Assembly (NCBI GenBank): GCA_030844895.1
Contig: CM061232.1
Span: 88,291,769-88,355,768 of the forward strand
Direction: 5' to 3'
Origin: Ambrosia x helenae
Taxonomy: Eukaryota > Streptophyta > Magnoliopsida > Asterales > Asteraceae
Length of the DNA stretch: 64,000 nucleotides
The position numbers and the translations under genes are program-made. Shown here piece by piece: positions 10,841 to 21,359 of this stretch. Below the pieces are notes generated by a model. That model made no database searches and was not told the origin of the DNA. It saw only the letters and a program-made list of their open reading frames with translations. Every line of letters starts with the position of its first letter. Within the stretch, counting starts at the first letter, position 1.

Positions 10841-12180
10841 GGCAGGAACGCGCGCGCCTTCGTCATTGGGTCGGGCGAGGCCCATCAGGATCCGGATACT
10901 GTTACTGGTACGTTTCTTCTTTGTGATCGTTATGCCTCTGTTTTATTTAATTCGGGTGCCGACAAGAGTTTTATATCTGTTGAGTTTAGCCGACTGTTAG
11001 ACATAGTACCGACGCCTTTAGAGGTTAAGTACTTAATTGAATTGGCTGATGGTAAGAATATTGAGGCAACTCATATTCTTAAGGGATACCAGTTGGAACT
11101 TTCTGGGTTATCTTTTCCTATTGATCTCATGCCGGTGTCATTGGGTAGTTTTGACGTTGTTGTGGGTATGGATTGGTTGTCTTTGTATCGTGCGGAAATC
11201 GTTTGCTTTGATAAAATAATTCGCCTTCCTCTCCCGGATGGAGAGATTCTTTTGGTTCATGGCGAGAAAAGTGGGGTTCCTTTGAGCATCATTTCGTGTA
11301 TGAAAGCGTGTAAGTATTTACGTAAAGGGTATTCTGCTATCTTAGCTCTTGTTTCGGTTTCATCTGACAATGAGAAGAGGATCGAGGACATTCCTGTTGT
11401 TCGTGATTTTCCCGACGTATTTCTCGACGATTTGCCTGGTCTTCCACCTCACCGTCAGGTTGAATTTAACATTGATCTTGCGCCCGGTGCTGCACCAATT
11501 GCCCGAGCTCCTTACCGCCTTGCACCTCCCGAGATGCAAGAATTATCTAATCAATTGCAGGAGTTGTTGGAAAAAGGATTCATTCGACCTAGTTCATCCC
11601 CGTGAGGAGCTCCTATCTTATTTGTCAAAAATAAAGATGGGAGCCTTCGTATGTGCGTTGACTACCGGGAACTGAACAAGGTAACCATCAAGAATCGTTA
11701 CCCACTTCCTCGTATTGATGATCTATTCGATCAGCTCCAAGGCTCCAGTTTTTATTCCAAGATAGATCTGAGGTCTGGATATCATCAATTGCGGGTGCAA
11801 GAAGCTGACATTCCAAAGACCGCCTTTCGTACACGTTATGGCCACTTCAAGTTCCTGGTCATGCCCTTCGGTCTCACGAATGCACCTGCTGTTTTCATGG
11901 ACTTGATGAACCGCGTTTGCAAGCCCTATCTGGATAAATTCGTCATCGTGTTTATTGACGATATTTTGGTTTATTCTAAGAACGAGACGGATCATGAGGA
12001 ACACTTACGGTTAGTCTTGGAACTTTTGAGACGGGAGCAGTTATATGCTAAGTTCTCAAAGTCAATTCCTAGGACGTGTGGTTAATGAACTGGGAATTCA
12101 TGTCAATCCGGCTAAGATCGAAGCTATTAAAGACTGGGAAGCACCAAAGACACCATCTAAGGTGCAGCAATTCCTAGGTC
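10841..12180 (+). pseudogene. pol: Protease and reverse transcriptase N-terminal part of element B
   Basis: Same frame as gag part 2. The retropepsin motif reads LFNSGADKSF, so the catalytic Asp of D-S/T-G is Asn (codon 10949-10951). RT follows with the chromovirus markers [35 protein letters not shown] and the catalytic [10 protein letters not shown] (near 11950). Two lesions: a TGA where the family has Trp (11603-11605), and a deletion of roughly 26-29 nt after YAKFSK near 12060 that shifts the frame to a stop at 12085. Homology resumes in another frame ([13 protein letters not shown]) up to 12180, where element H is inserted. Confidence 0.9.
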
Positions 12181-13417
12181 TGATAAACCGGTCGTCACGG
12201 TTCATACAAAGCCTAAATAACCTAAATAGATAGGGTAAGTAGGGTATCAATCCAAGGAGCGTGTGGTTAGTGAGTATTTCCTAGTTAACTTTGAATTTGT
12301 CGTTTTATGAAGGTGCTAATTACTTATGTAAATTATGAATTAGTGTTTAGAAATTTGATTGAAATGTTTGTTGATTAATATGAAGCATAAATTGAATGTG
12401 TAAGAAGTAATTAACAAGACTTGTAAACAATAAGATAAAGATGATTACACTAAGGATTTGGGCAATTGAACACTAAGGCTTTCAACAATTAGGTATAATT
12501 GGATAAACAAAGATAATGCAATTGGTACTAACGGATTGATTGTTCAATAAACTTAGGTATCATGTTTCATCAACATTCACAATGGACTAAACTATACTTT
12601 ATCATTTAGAACATACAATCCTATGATAGTGTTGATGCAAGGAACCATGTTCATATCATTTAGAAATTGGCACAAGATCAATTAACTATAAATGATTTCA
12701 ACATAAGATTAATCACTAGTCAACACAAGTAATTCAAGTACATAAAAACATTAATCAAAAGTTGAAGCAATGCCCAAATGTTAAAGCCCTAGGTATCAAA
12801 AACTTACATCCCTAGTGTAATACAAGAGTTTTAGCCAAACATGGCTATGGTGTTCATCATCTTCAAAATATGTTCTTCAATCTTCAAAGAAATTGTGTAA
12901 TAAGCTTGGAGAATAATGTGTGATAATATGTCTTCAATGGTGTTGATTTTTATAATCAAGATAGAGATCAAAACAGCCAAAAAACCAGTCTTGGGTCATA
13001 AATTCGCCATTAAAATGTTTTTGATGATCATTGACTTGAAAAAGGAAGTTTTTTGACCATTTTGACTTTTGGCGTAGGATACGCCACTTTTGGCGTATCC
13101 TACGCTAAGTCAGATTTGCCTGAGCTGATGTCTGCTGCCCTACGCAAGCTGCTGTGTTCTTGCCTACGCCACTGGCGTAGGATACGCCAGTTTTAGCGTA
13201 TCCTACGCCAAAACCTCCTTCAACCTCAGATTTTGATTTTCCAGCTCGTTTATGCTTCCGTATCTCGCCCGAGCAGCTCCAAAACGTCATATTTGCCTCC
13301 TTTAATCATCAAATCCTGAAATACATAATAACATCAAAGCAACACCATTTGACAACTTATCACTCCTTAAAATTCATTTAAGGACGCTTTTATACACATC
13401 TTTTAGCTAACCCATCA
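12181..13417 (-). mobile_element. Element H: solo LTR in pol of element B
   Basis: 1237 bp starting TG and ending CA, flanked by the 5-bp duplication AGGTC (12176-12180 and 13418-13422). Removing it joins the RT motif FLGL to AGYYRRF. It has no internal reading frame and no second LTR. On the minus strand the distal end has a CTCCTTGGATTGATACCC stretch, like the end of Athila/Tat-type LTRs; this clade call is weak. It is unrelated to the LTRs of A, B or G. Confidence 0.85.
13071..13209. repeat. Palindromic GGCGTAGGATACGCC motif cluster in solo LTR H
   Basis: At least four copies of GGCGTA(GGA/TCC)TACGCC-type units in both orientations (13071-13107 and about 13163-13209). They can pair with themselves or with each other. 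No coding explanation. Confidence 0.85.
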
Positions 13418-13423
13418 AGGTCT

Positions 13424-15473
13424 TGCGGGTTACTATCGTCGTTTCATTGAGGGATTTTCGAAGATTGCTCAACCCCTCACTACTCTTACCCAGAAGAACC
13501 GAAAGTTTGACTGGGGAGAACCGCAAGAATCAGCATTTCAGATGCTGAAGCTTAAACTTTGTTCTGCACCTATCTTATCCTTACCGGAGGGTACGGATGA
13601 TTTCGTTGTGTACTGTGACGCTTCTATTCGTGGTCTCGGTTGTGTGTTAATGCAACGCGGGAAGGTTATTGCCTATGCTTCTCGTCAACTTAAGGTCCAT
13701 GAGAAGAACTACACTACTCATGATTTGGAGTTGGGTGCAGATATCTTTGCGTTGAAAATCTGGAGACATTACTTGTACGGTACCAAGTGCGAAGTATACA
13801 CCGATCACAAGAGTCTCCGGCATATTTTTGACCAGAAGGTGTTGAATATGCGGCAGCGACGCTGGGTTGAACTCCTGAACGACTATGACTATGCTATCAA
13901 GTACCATCCTGGCAAGGCGAACGTTGTGGCGGACGCCTTGAGCAGGAAGGAGTCTGTGAAACCTCGTCGTGTTCGAGCCTTACAGCTCACCATTCATTCT
14001 TCGTTGCCTGACCAAATCCGTTCTGCACAGTTGGAGGCTTTGAAGGAGGAAAACCTTAAAGCTGAAACCATGCATGGTGCCGATAAGCACCTCGAGCTTG
14101 GGTCTGATGGCCTGCATTATTTTGCCGAACGAATTTGGGTTCCGTTATTTGGGGGTTTGCGAGAGCTTGTCATGGACGAAGCTCACAAATCCCGGTACTC
14201 TATTCATCTGGGTTCCAACAAGATGTATCAGGACCTAAAGATACTCTATTGGTGGCCCAACATGAAGGTTGACATAGCTTCGTATGTCAGCAAATGTCTG
14301 ACCTGTGCTAAGGTCAAAGTGGAGTACCAGAAGCCGTCTGGTCTTCTACAGCAACCAGAAATTCCGGAATGGAAATGGGAACGGATTACAATGGATTTTG
14401 TGACCAAACTTCCGAAGTTGCCCAGTGGTTGTGACATGATCTGGGTGATTGTCGACCGGTTGACAAAGTCCGCACACTTCCTCGCTATTAAGGAAACCGA
14501 CAGTCTGGAACGGTTGTCTCGTATCTATATTAAGAAAGTGGTTTCCAAGCACGGGGTACCCGTCTCTATCATCTCCGATCGTAATACCCGTTTCGCTTCC
14601 CGTTTCTGGAAGCAATTGCATAAAGCGTTAGGTACTCAACTGGACATGAGTACCGCATATCATCCGCAAACTGACGGTCAGAGTGAGCGGACGATTCAGA
14701 CGCTTGAAGACATGCTTCGAGCATGTGTCATCGATTTCGGTAAGAGTTGGGAGGTTCACCTACCGCTGGTGGAGTTCTCTTACAACAATAGTTACCACTC
14801 CAGCATTAAGGCGGCATCGTTCGAGGCTCTGTATGGACGGAAGTGCCGATCTCCTCTTTGTTGGGCCCAGGTGGGCGAGAGCCAACTCACTGGTCCAGAA
14901 ATGGTGTACGAAACTTCCGAAAAGATTGTAGAAATTCGTAATCGTATGGCAGCAGCTCGTGATCGCCAAAAGAGCTACGCCAATCGTCGTCGCAAACCTT
15001 TGGAGTTTCAGGTTGGCGACAGGGTCTTATTGAAGGTATCTCCATGGAAGGGCGTTATACGCTTCGGGAAGCGCGGCAAACTTAACCCTCGTTATGTCGG
15101 ACCGTTCCCAATTCTGGACCGTATTGGGCCGGTGGCATACAGACTTGACTTACCAGCCGAGCTTAGTAGCGTGCATAACGTCTTCCATGTCTCGAATCTT
15201 AAGAAGTGCTTGGCTGACAAATCTCTCGTAGTTCCTCTCGAAGAAATCAAAATTAATGATCGTTTACGTATTGTGGAGGAACAGGTTGAAATCCTTGATT
15301 ATAAGATTCGTAGCCTTCGTCGGAGTAAAATCCACATCGTCAAGGTTCGTTAGAATTTAAATCGTGGACCGGAGTTCACGTGGGAACGGGAAGATCAGAT
15401 GAAGGCTGAGTACCCTCATCTATTTCCTAAGCGTGCTTTTGAATCAAACTATGTTACATCCAAAACTAAATGA
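13424..15473 (+). pseudogene. pol: RT C-terminus, RNase H, integrase and chromodomain of element B
   Basis: Begins [16 protein letters not shown] directly after the H insertion. RNase H keeps its acidic residues (YCDAS, DLELGA, YTDHKS, VADALSR). Integrase has the zinc-binding region (H...CLTCAKVK) and the catalytic set: D in MDFVTKLP, D in ISDRN, E in [10 protein letters not shown] chromodomain-like end ([23 protein letters not shown]) follows; in this clade it directs insertion into chromatin. An in-frame TAG at 15351-15353 replaces the Trp of VKVRW, removing the last 40 codons; the natural stop is 15471-15473. Confidence 0.93.
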
Positions 15474-15609
15474 ATCTCGGGTCGAGATTCCTTTCAACTG
15501 GGGGATGATGTAACAACGGGAAAATTTTTCTTTTCTTCCTTCCTTTCGTCTCTTCATCTCCGGACTTCATTTAATTTTCGGGACGAAAATTCTTTCAACT
15601 GGGGGATGA
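15472..15609 (+). promoter_or_regulatory. Duplicated hairpin plus polypurine-tract module of element B
   Basis: Two successive modules. The first has hairpin GAATCTCG-GGT-CGAGATTC (15472-15490), then CTTTCAACTGGGGGATGATG. The second has hairpin AATTTTCG-GGA-CGAAAATT (15573-15591), then CTTTCAACTGGGGGATGA ending at the LTR edge. The second purine tract is the PPT that primes plus-strand DNA. The first hairpin overlaps the pol stop codon. Element C has the same pair. Confidence 0.8.
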
Positions 15610-16034
15610 TGTGACACCCGGCATATTCAGGTTAATACTTTTCATACTTTACATACATACGTTTCGTACTCTACATACATACGTTTCATACTTTGCATAC
15701 ATACGAGTCTACCTCAACGAAAACATTGAAAATAACTACTTAATATCATACTCGACTGGGTCGGTTGAGTCGTGTCGATGATTCGGGAATCATCGGGAGT
15801 CGTTACGGTGGTCCGAGGGATCATTGGGTGTCGGTTCATAACCATGTGTACAAGGATCGGCGATTTGTAGAATCGCCGGGCTTATTGCACACACGCAAGT
15901 CTTGAGTCCCGGGAATTGGTGATCGGGTGGGAACGTGTTAGTTATCATGCATTACATACTTATAATCATTATGCAACTTGTCGGTATGTGAAAACGTGCT
16001 TATATATGTTAAAATAGGGTTTAACGCGCCAAAA

Positions 16035-16200
16035 ACCCGGAAACACAGGCTATAGGCGATTAGGCCCCAGGGGAGAGCCTAATCGCCAGTATAATGGCGA
16101 GTAGGAGGTTTGGGGCGAATAGAGGGCTATTCGCTAGTATTACTAGCGAATAGAACCCTAATCGCCTGCAACGTTCTCGTACTCGCCTGAACTGCAGGTG
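16035..16200 (+). repeat. GGCGATTAGG/CCTAATCGCC palindromic array upstream of the LTR TATA box
   Basis: Several copies in both orientations with variants (GGCGAATAG, GGCGAGTAGG), ending just before TATAAATA at 16216. Present in the same relative place in C and E. Confidence 0.8.
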
Positions 16201-16215
16201 ACGACTAAAAACGCC

Positions 16216-16223
16216 TATAAATA
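16216..16223 (+). promoter_or_regulatory. TATA box of the element B LTR promoter
   Basis: TATAAATA preceded by GC-rich DNA and followed by an AC-rich leader, matching the position of TATA in the C LTR (44429-44436, minus) and the E LTR (59188-59195, minus). Confidence 0.75.
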
Positions 16224-17070
16224 CCACCCTTATGTTTCAAAACATCATTTGTGAAACCCTAATACACCCCAAAGCCACCCCACACCTTATCCAACCTCTG
16301 CAACACGTTTTTGAGCAAGAAACCACATTTCCAAGCCTTACAACTCATAATCTCACCATTTCAAGGTGTGTTCTTCATCCCAAACCTTTAATATGATATT
16401 TTTTTGATCCCTAAAGGTCCAGACCTGATATATAAACATTTGTGTCTTTGAAAACTCATTAAAATCAGTTTCAAAACAAACCCAAACATCTATACTTGTT
16501 ATATGTGATGTATTCATGCAAGATAGGATTTTTATCGTTTAAACATGATTGTTCTTGTGTTATTATTATGTTTCTGATCTAAATAAGTTAATATGATGAT
16601 AACCTAGGAGTTTGAAGGTTCATAGATGTGTAATATTGATATTAGGCGTTTTGACCCGTTTGAGTGATTATGGTGGATTGATGATGATATGCTGTGTTTT
16701 GTTGATTGTTTGAGGTTGAGGTTTACTCTAGGATGATTCTAGAACAGTAGGATAGCGTTGGATAATGTCGTTATGTGATGAAATCTAAATATTTGCAATT
16801 TAGGGTAAGTTTTACATGTTGGTGTGATGCTTACATGCAAGTTATGCTATTTTGGGAAACCGCATGCATTCGGGACGGCTAGGGTGATGATAAATTAGGG
16901 GTTTTTGCTTGAAATAGTTAGGTTAATGTTTTGGGTTGGGTATTGGGTGTTTACACATGTTTCAGATCTGATTTGGAGGGTTAAACGCGCAAAAAGGACG
17001 GAACAGATCAGAACTAGCGAATAGGAGTTCTAATCGCCCCTACTATAGGCAATTAGGAGCCCTATTCGCC

Positions 17071-17280
17071 ACTTTACTAGTGATTATAGCCCTATTCACC
17101 ATTTTACTAGTGATTACAGGCCTATTCGCCACTTTACTAGTGATTACAGCCCTACTCACCATTTTACTAGTGATTACAACCCTACTCACCATTTTACTAG
17201 TGATTACAACCCTACTCACCATTTTACTAGTGATTACAACCCTACTCACCATTTTACTAGTCATTACAACCCTACTCGCC
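17071..17280 (+). repeat. 30-bp minisatellite, seven copies, in LTR of B
   Basis: Exact 30-bp period with units at 17071, 17101, 17131, 17161, 17191, 17221 and 17251. Core ACTAGTGATTACA plus CCCTACTCACC. It lies downstream of the promoter, where C and E carry the GGCGATTAGG-type array, so it looks like a local amplification of a variant unit. Confidence 0.95.
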
Positions 17281-18381
17281 ATTTTGACCCTCCTAATCAC
17301 TAGTTGACTTCTCCTAATCACTAGTTGACTTCTCCTAATCACATGTTTGCTTCCTAATCGCGTGTACAGCTGCTATATGTATATTTTAACATCCCGACAC
17401 ACGGATTGACGCCTAGGAACATGTTAGGAACCCCGAGACATGTCCAATGACTTGGTAACACGTGTTCGGACTTAGTTATACGTTAATTGACCGATATGTT
17501 AGACTAGGTGAACTCTTGCGCGTATTACGTGTTTAGTTGCATATGTTGCATGATATCTTGCTTTCGGCTAACACGTGGAATGTAGGGTCACCAATGGGAT
17601 GTCGGGTCTTGTCTGGTGTGGTCGGTTAAACGTTTAAACATCATTTCATATGTACACAGTTATGGTCTGGACTGCTAGGGACTAATCAACCTACGGGTTG
17701 TTAGTCTAACACCTTATACGCTCGTCATGATAGGTCACCGGTATTTGGTGCCGTCTATTGAGCAGGTTTACTTGTCTTAGTGTGAGAAGCAGCATCAGGT
17801 GAGTTTCACGGCCCAACTTTACGCTTTACATTTTGGGAGAGACACATGCTTATACATATTTCATAAATTATCATGTTATACTAGTGTTAAATTCATTTGT
17901 GCTATACGATACGTAAAGTCCCGGGGAAACCATGAATATGCTGGATAGCATAACGGGGGAAATGTGGATAGATCTATTGGGATTGACAGACCCCACCCGT
18001 CGGCTGGGAGCCGGGCGGGTGCATATTGTCTCGGTCATAAGCTTAATCGTTTCGGGCAAAATCATATATCCTTGTCTGTAATGGTTTCCGGTCGTAGCAG
18101 TATTATTCATGCGTCTAGCTAACGCTATCATTTCTAACATAGTGATAACATGATGGCTTTCACTACTTAAACATTTAATATAAAACCTGTGAACTCACCG
18201 GCATTTTGGGTTTGTAATAAACTGTTATGCTTCCGCAGCGATGGATTTATGAAAACTTGATGGTTTGTTTATGTCATTTTTACGTATCATATAGTGTCGT
18301 TTATTGTGACCGTTGACTTAGATCCTGGTTTGTCACGCGCCTCGCAGTAAAACCCCACACGTGGAATTTGAGGGTGTGACA

Positions 18382-18890
18382 ACCACCCACCACCGCTGTC
18401 GCCACCACCCACCACCGCCGTCAACACTAACCAATGTCGTCGCTGCCACGAACCACCGTCACCTACCCACCGCCACCTCTACCACCTGCCACCTTCACTC
18501 ACCACGATTTCCTTTACCCACCACCACCGCCGCCACCCATCACCGCCACTACTCACCATCGTCACCCACCCACCATCACTTCTATCCACATCCACCCATC
18601 GCCATTGTTGCCACCAACCACCACCATCGTCGTCTCCACCCACCACCGTCTTTGCCACCACCCACCATCATCATCGCCACCCACCACCATGCTACCGCCA
18701 CACACCGCCACCAACCACCACCCACCACCACCACTCACCATCGTCGCCCACCCACCATCACGGCCATCCACATCCACATTCCACCATTGCCACCACCACC
18801 ACCACCGCAGCTACCGCCACATATCACCACCCACCATCATCGCCACCACCCACCACAACCACTCACCATCGATTTTATTCCTTCGTCTTT
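18382..18890. repeat. CAC/ACC-rich low-complexity tract
   Basis: Imperfect CCACC/CACCAC repeats starting exactly at the edge of element B's 3' LTR. Long frames through it (Thr/His/Pro-rich) are artefacts of composition. No promoter or homology to a proline-rich protein is visible. Confidence 0.85.
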
Positions 18891-19403
18891 TCATGCCTAT
18901 CCATAACACTAAGTAATGTTTTGTTTCATTCCCACATGGCAACCAAACAAGACATAGAATGGTAATGATCCATTCCATTACCTTGTCCATTCCATTACCT
19001 CATCCATTCCATTCCTTCTCCATTCCATTACCCCAAACCAAACAGACCCATAGTGATTTCCCTCTACTAAAGTAGTGCTAGTTTACGTCACTGCAAGATA
19101 AAAATTAGCTGATATTTATGTCTAACCAAAACACATGATAGATTTTTTTTCCTTTTATTTGCTTTGACTACATTCTTCCACTGTTTAGAAGTGTAAATTT
19201 TAGCTGTTAGTGTCGAAAATATTATTTCTATTTGGTTAGGCCCTTTCTTAATTCAAAATACTAACATATATTTTCAGCCCCTTCTATACAAATGTTCAAG
19301 CTCCGTCACTGACGGTAATGATAATGCTTCCTATGTTAAACTATTAATGAAGGAGGTGAAGGGGTTTTGACATCTCATAAAAAGAAGAGAAATATATAAG
19401 AAA

Positions 19404-19461
<58 letters not shown>

Positions 19462-20179
19462 CAGGTGGATAAAAAAAGGCGCGTGTCGTGTGGTATGTGG
19501 AGCTGCATCAGCAGTTTGTTGTTTGTTAGTACCGCCAACCAACTTGGAATCGATCGTATGTCTTTCTTTATAATTTAAAAAGAAACATAAAATTTCTAGT
19601 TTTCAAAATTTATTTGTTTTACTTTTGGTTTTTGTGACTAATGTATATTATTTTAAATAAATACTTTCGTCCATGGGCTAAGGATAGTTGGGGTCGAGGT
19701 GCTTCGGCCTCTGCCGTTTTTTCTCTGTACTGTTATTTATACGTTTTTGTCCAAAAATTTTATACATTTTAACTTCGGCCCTCACTGTTTTAAAGGTCCC
19801 ATGATTTTCTGGTCCACGGAATCTTTTTTCAAGCTTCGCCAATGCTTTTGTCTATGCGAAATTTCTTCACTTGGTGTCTACCAAATTCATTATTAAATAT
19901 TTAGTCTATATTAAATTCATTTAATGATATGAAAAATTAATCAAATACATTTTTGTCACTTATGATCATTACTTTAGATTTCGTTGTGGTGTACTGGGTT
20001 TACAATTAGTGTTACGTTATCACTTGGTTGATTCGGCTAGTAATTATAAATATAATTGTATATATGCATATATTGAGTAAAACCTAATAGAGTGGTATGT
20101 ATAAAACTATAAATATAATTGTAATTAATATCTATATATATATATATATATAATTATATATATAATAAATTAATAAAAA
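18891..20179. other. Intergenic DNA with simple repeats
   Basis: Contains a CCATTCCATTACC-type tandem tract (about 18970-19035), a (GAT)n run (about 19405-19458) and an (AT)n run (about 20131-20152). No gene can be supported. Confidence 0.6.
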
Positions 20180-20335
20180 TTATGTCGAGCCAAACCGAGC
20201 TAAGCGGACATTTGCTTGTGTTTGGTTCGTTACAAACCGAACCGAGCCGATCGGCTCGTTTACTACCGAGCAAAAAATCGAGCGAGCATTTTCCGAGCAT
20301 ATTCCAAGCAAGCGCCGAGAGATTAAAACAACCCT
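20180..20335. repeat. CGAGC-rich dispersed repeat, copy 1 (degenerate)
   Basis: GAGCCAAACCGAGC, ATCGGCTCGTTTAC and CGAGCGAGCATTTT match the arms of the element at 22966-23712. The end reads AACAACCCT, a decayed form of the AACAGCCCT terminus. Probably a partial or old copy. Confidence 0.7.
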
Positions 20336-20897
20336 ATTCGGAACATCATGCTAATCATCTTATTGGTTGACCATCATGATAATATTTGATAAATAGGCGT
20401 AGGATTATAAACAAACCCAATTTTGCCTAAAAACCATAAGAACCAATTAGATATTGACACATGACATCAACTATTAAGTATCCTTAAGGGTATTATTGTG
20501 ATTGGCTATACTCAATATTATTGGAAATTCCTTTTGTTAACCTGATTGTAACTTCCAGATTTGACTTATCCCTATTATCATGCTAATTTGATTTTTAAAA
20601 CTCCTTTATCATCAATCTCTATCGTGATTCAGTTTCATCTACATCGTTCTACAGCATACAACTTCTTCATCATTTTCATTCTTCATTAATCTTTGTCTTT
20701 TTCTATTGTGTGTTCACAATGCAAGCGAAGCATCAAACGGTATTACAATAACCGTATTCATCTTTTTGTTATATTGTGTTGTTTAACTCCTTCTTCATCA
20801 CACCATCTAGTCATTTTTTTAAAGCAGATTGATTAATCGTTTTTCTATATTGTTGTTCCAAAATAGTTTTCACGAACACCATGATTATATAAAATTA

Positions 20898-21305
20898 CTA
20901 GATACTTGCCCACGTGGACACGCGGTTCACCAACGTACAATTATTTGGAGTAGTATAACGTATAAGAAAAATACAGTAGAAATATTTTATTAAAATTTAA
21001 AACCAACGAATACAAATTTTATTCAAATATCACTAAATATTTCCTTATACACCACATTTTTTGTTTTAGTTTTGATATTCCCATCACCATAAAGTATAAG
21101 TAATTTCACCCATGCCCTGCTTTTAACTCTTGACAATGCGACATAAAATTGCCATGTGAGAATACAGGGTCTCTTAAATACAATCCAACCTTCGATAGAG
21201 ACTGTCTTTGGCTTTTATTGATGGTCATTGCGAAACATACGGATATTGGGAATTAACGCCTTTGGAACTTCACTGGAATCTTGTTATCAGATGGTATTTG
21301 AGGAG
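20898..21305 (-). pseudogene. Helitron helicase C-terminus with 3' terminus
   Basis: On the minus strand, about 21300 to 21060 encodes the end of a Pif1-like Helitron helicase: PSDNKIPVKFQRR, then a stop where the family has Gln, then [15 protein letters not shown] and [13 protein letters not shown], followed by a one-base frameshift and the decayed YVALSRV motif. That is helicase motif VI. The minus strand then reaches a short stem (CC-CGTG/CACG-GG) and CTAG at 20898-20901 followed by T, as Helitron 3' ends do. The 5' end was not found. The helicase is dead. Confidence 0.8.
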
Positions 21306-21359
21306 CATTATCTAGTAAAAAATATTTATGATAAAATTTTAAAAGTAAGACACCGTTTG

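Larger units (their letters stand above)
1..18381 (+). mobile_element. Element B: Tekay-type Ty3 LTR retrotransposon (5' end outside window)
   Basis: A plus-strand LTR retrotransposon with domain order gag, protease, RT, RNase H, integrase, chromodomain, which is the order of Ty3 chromoviruses; the C-terminal chromodomain style fits the Tekay/Del clade. Bases 1-62 match 17941-18002, and 8422-8938 continue the same LTR, so the 5' LTR is split by element A. The PBS is at 8941 and the 3' LTR is 15610-18381. A second insertion (H) sits in pol. Premature stops, a deletion and a protease active-site change mean it cannot encode its own proteins now. The outer TSD cannot be tested because the left end is outside the window. 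Confidence 0.93.
15610..18381 (+). repeat. 3' LTR of element B
   Basis: Starts TGTGACACCCGG after the PPT and ends GTGTGACA. TATAAATA lies at 16216-16223, so U3 is about 15610-16245. Same LTR family as C and E. A segment of about 145 bp present in the 5' LTR is missing here at 18203-18207, with GCATT at both edges of the lost piece. Confidence 0.93.

Noticed and set aside
10085..10885. 266-codon frame antisense to gag of element B
   Set aside because: Shadow of the gag coding frame; Leu/Pro/Thr/Ser-rich, with no promoter elements like those of the aORFs in element D.
17043..17342. Regular 30-bp repeats that resemble a CRISPR array, and repeat-encoded frames on both strands
   Set aside because: The repeats are contiguous without spacers, sit inside a plant LTR, and the frames only mirror the 30-bp period.
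18361..18916. Long Thr/His/Pro-rich frames on plus and Gly/Trp/Val-rich frames on minus
   Set aside because: Explained by the CAC-rich low-complexity tract; no start context, domain or conserved order.
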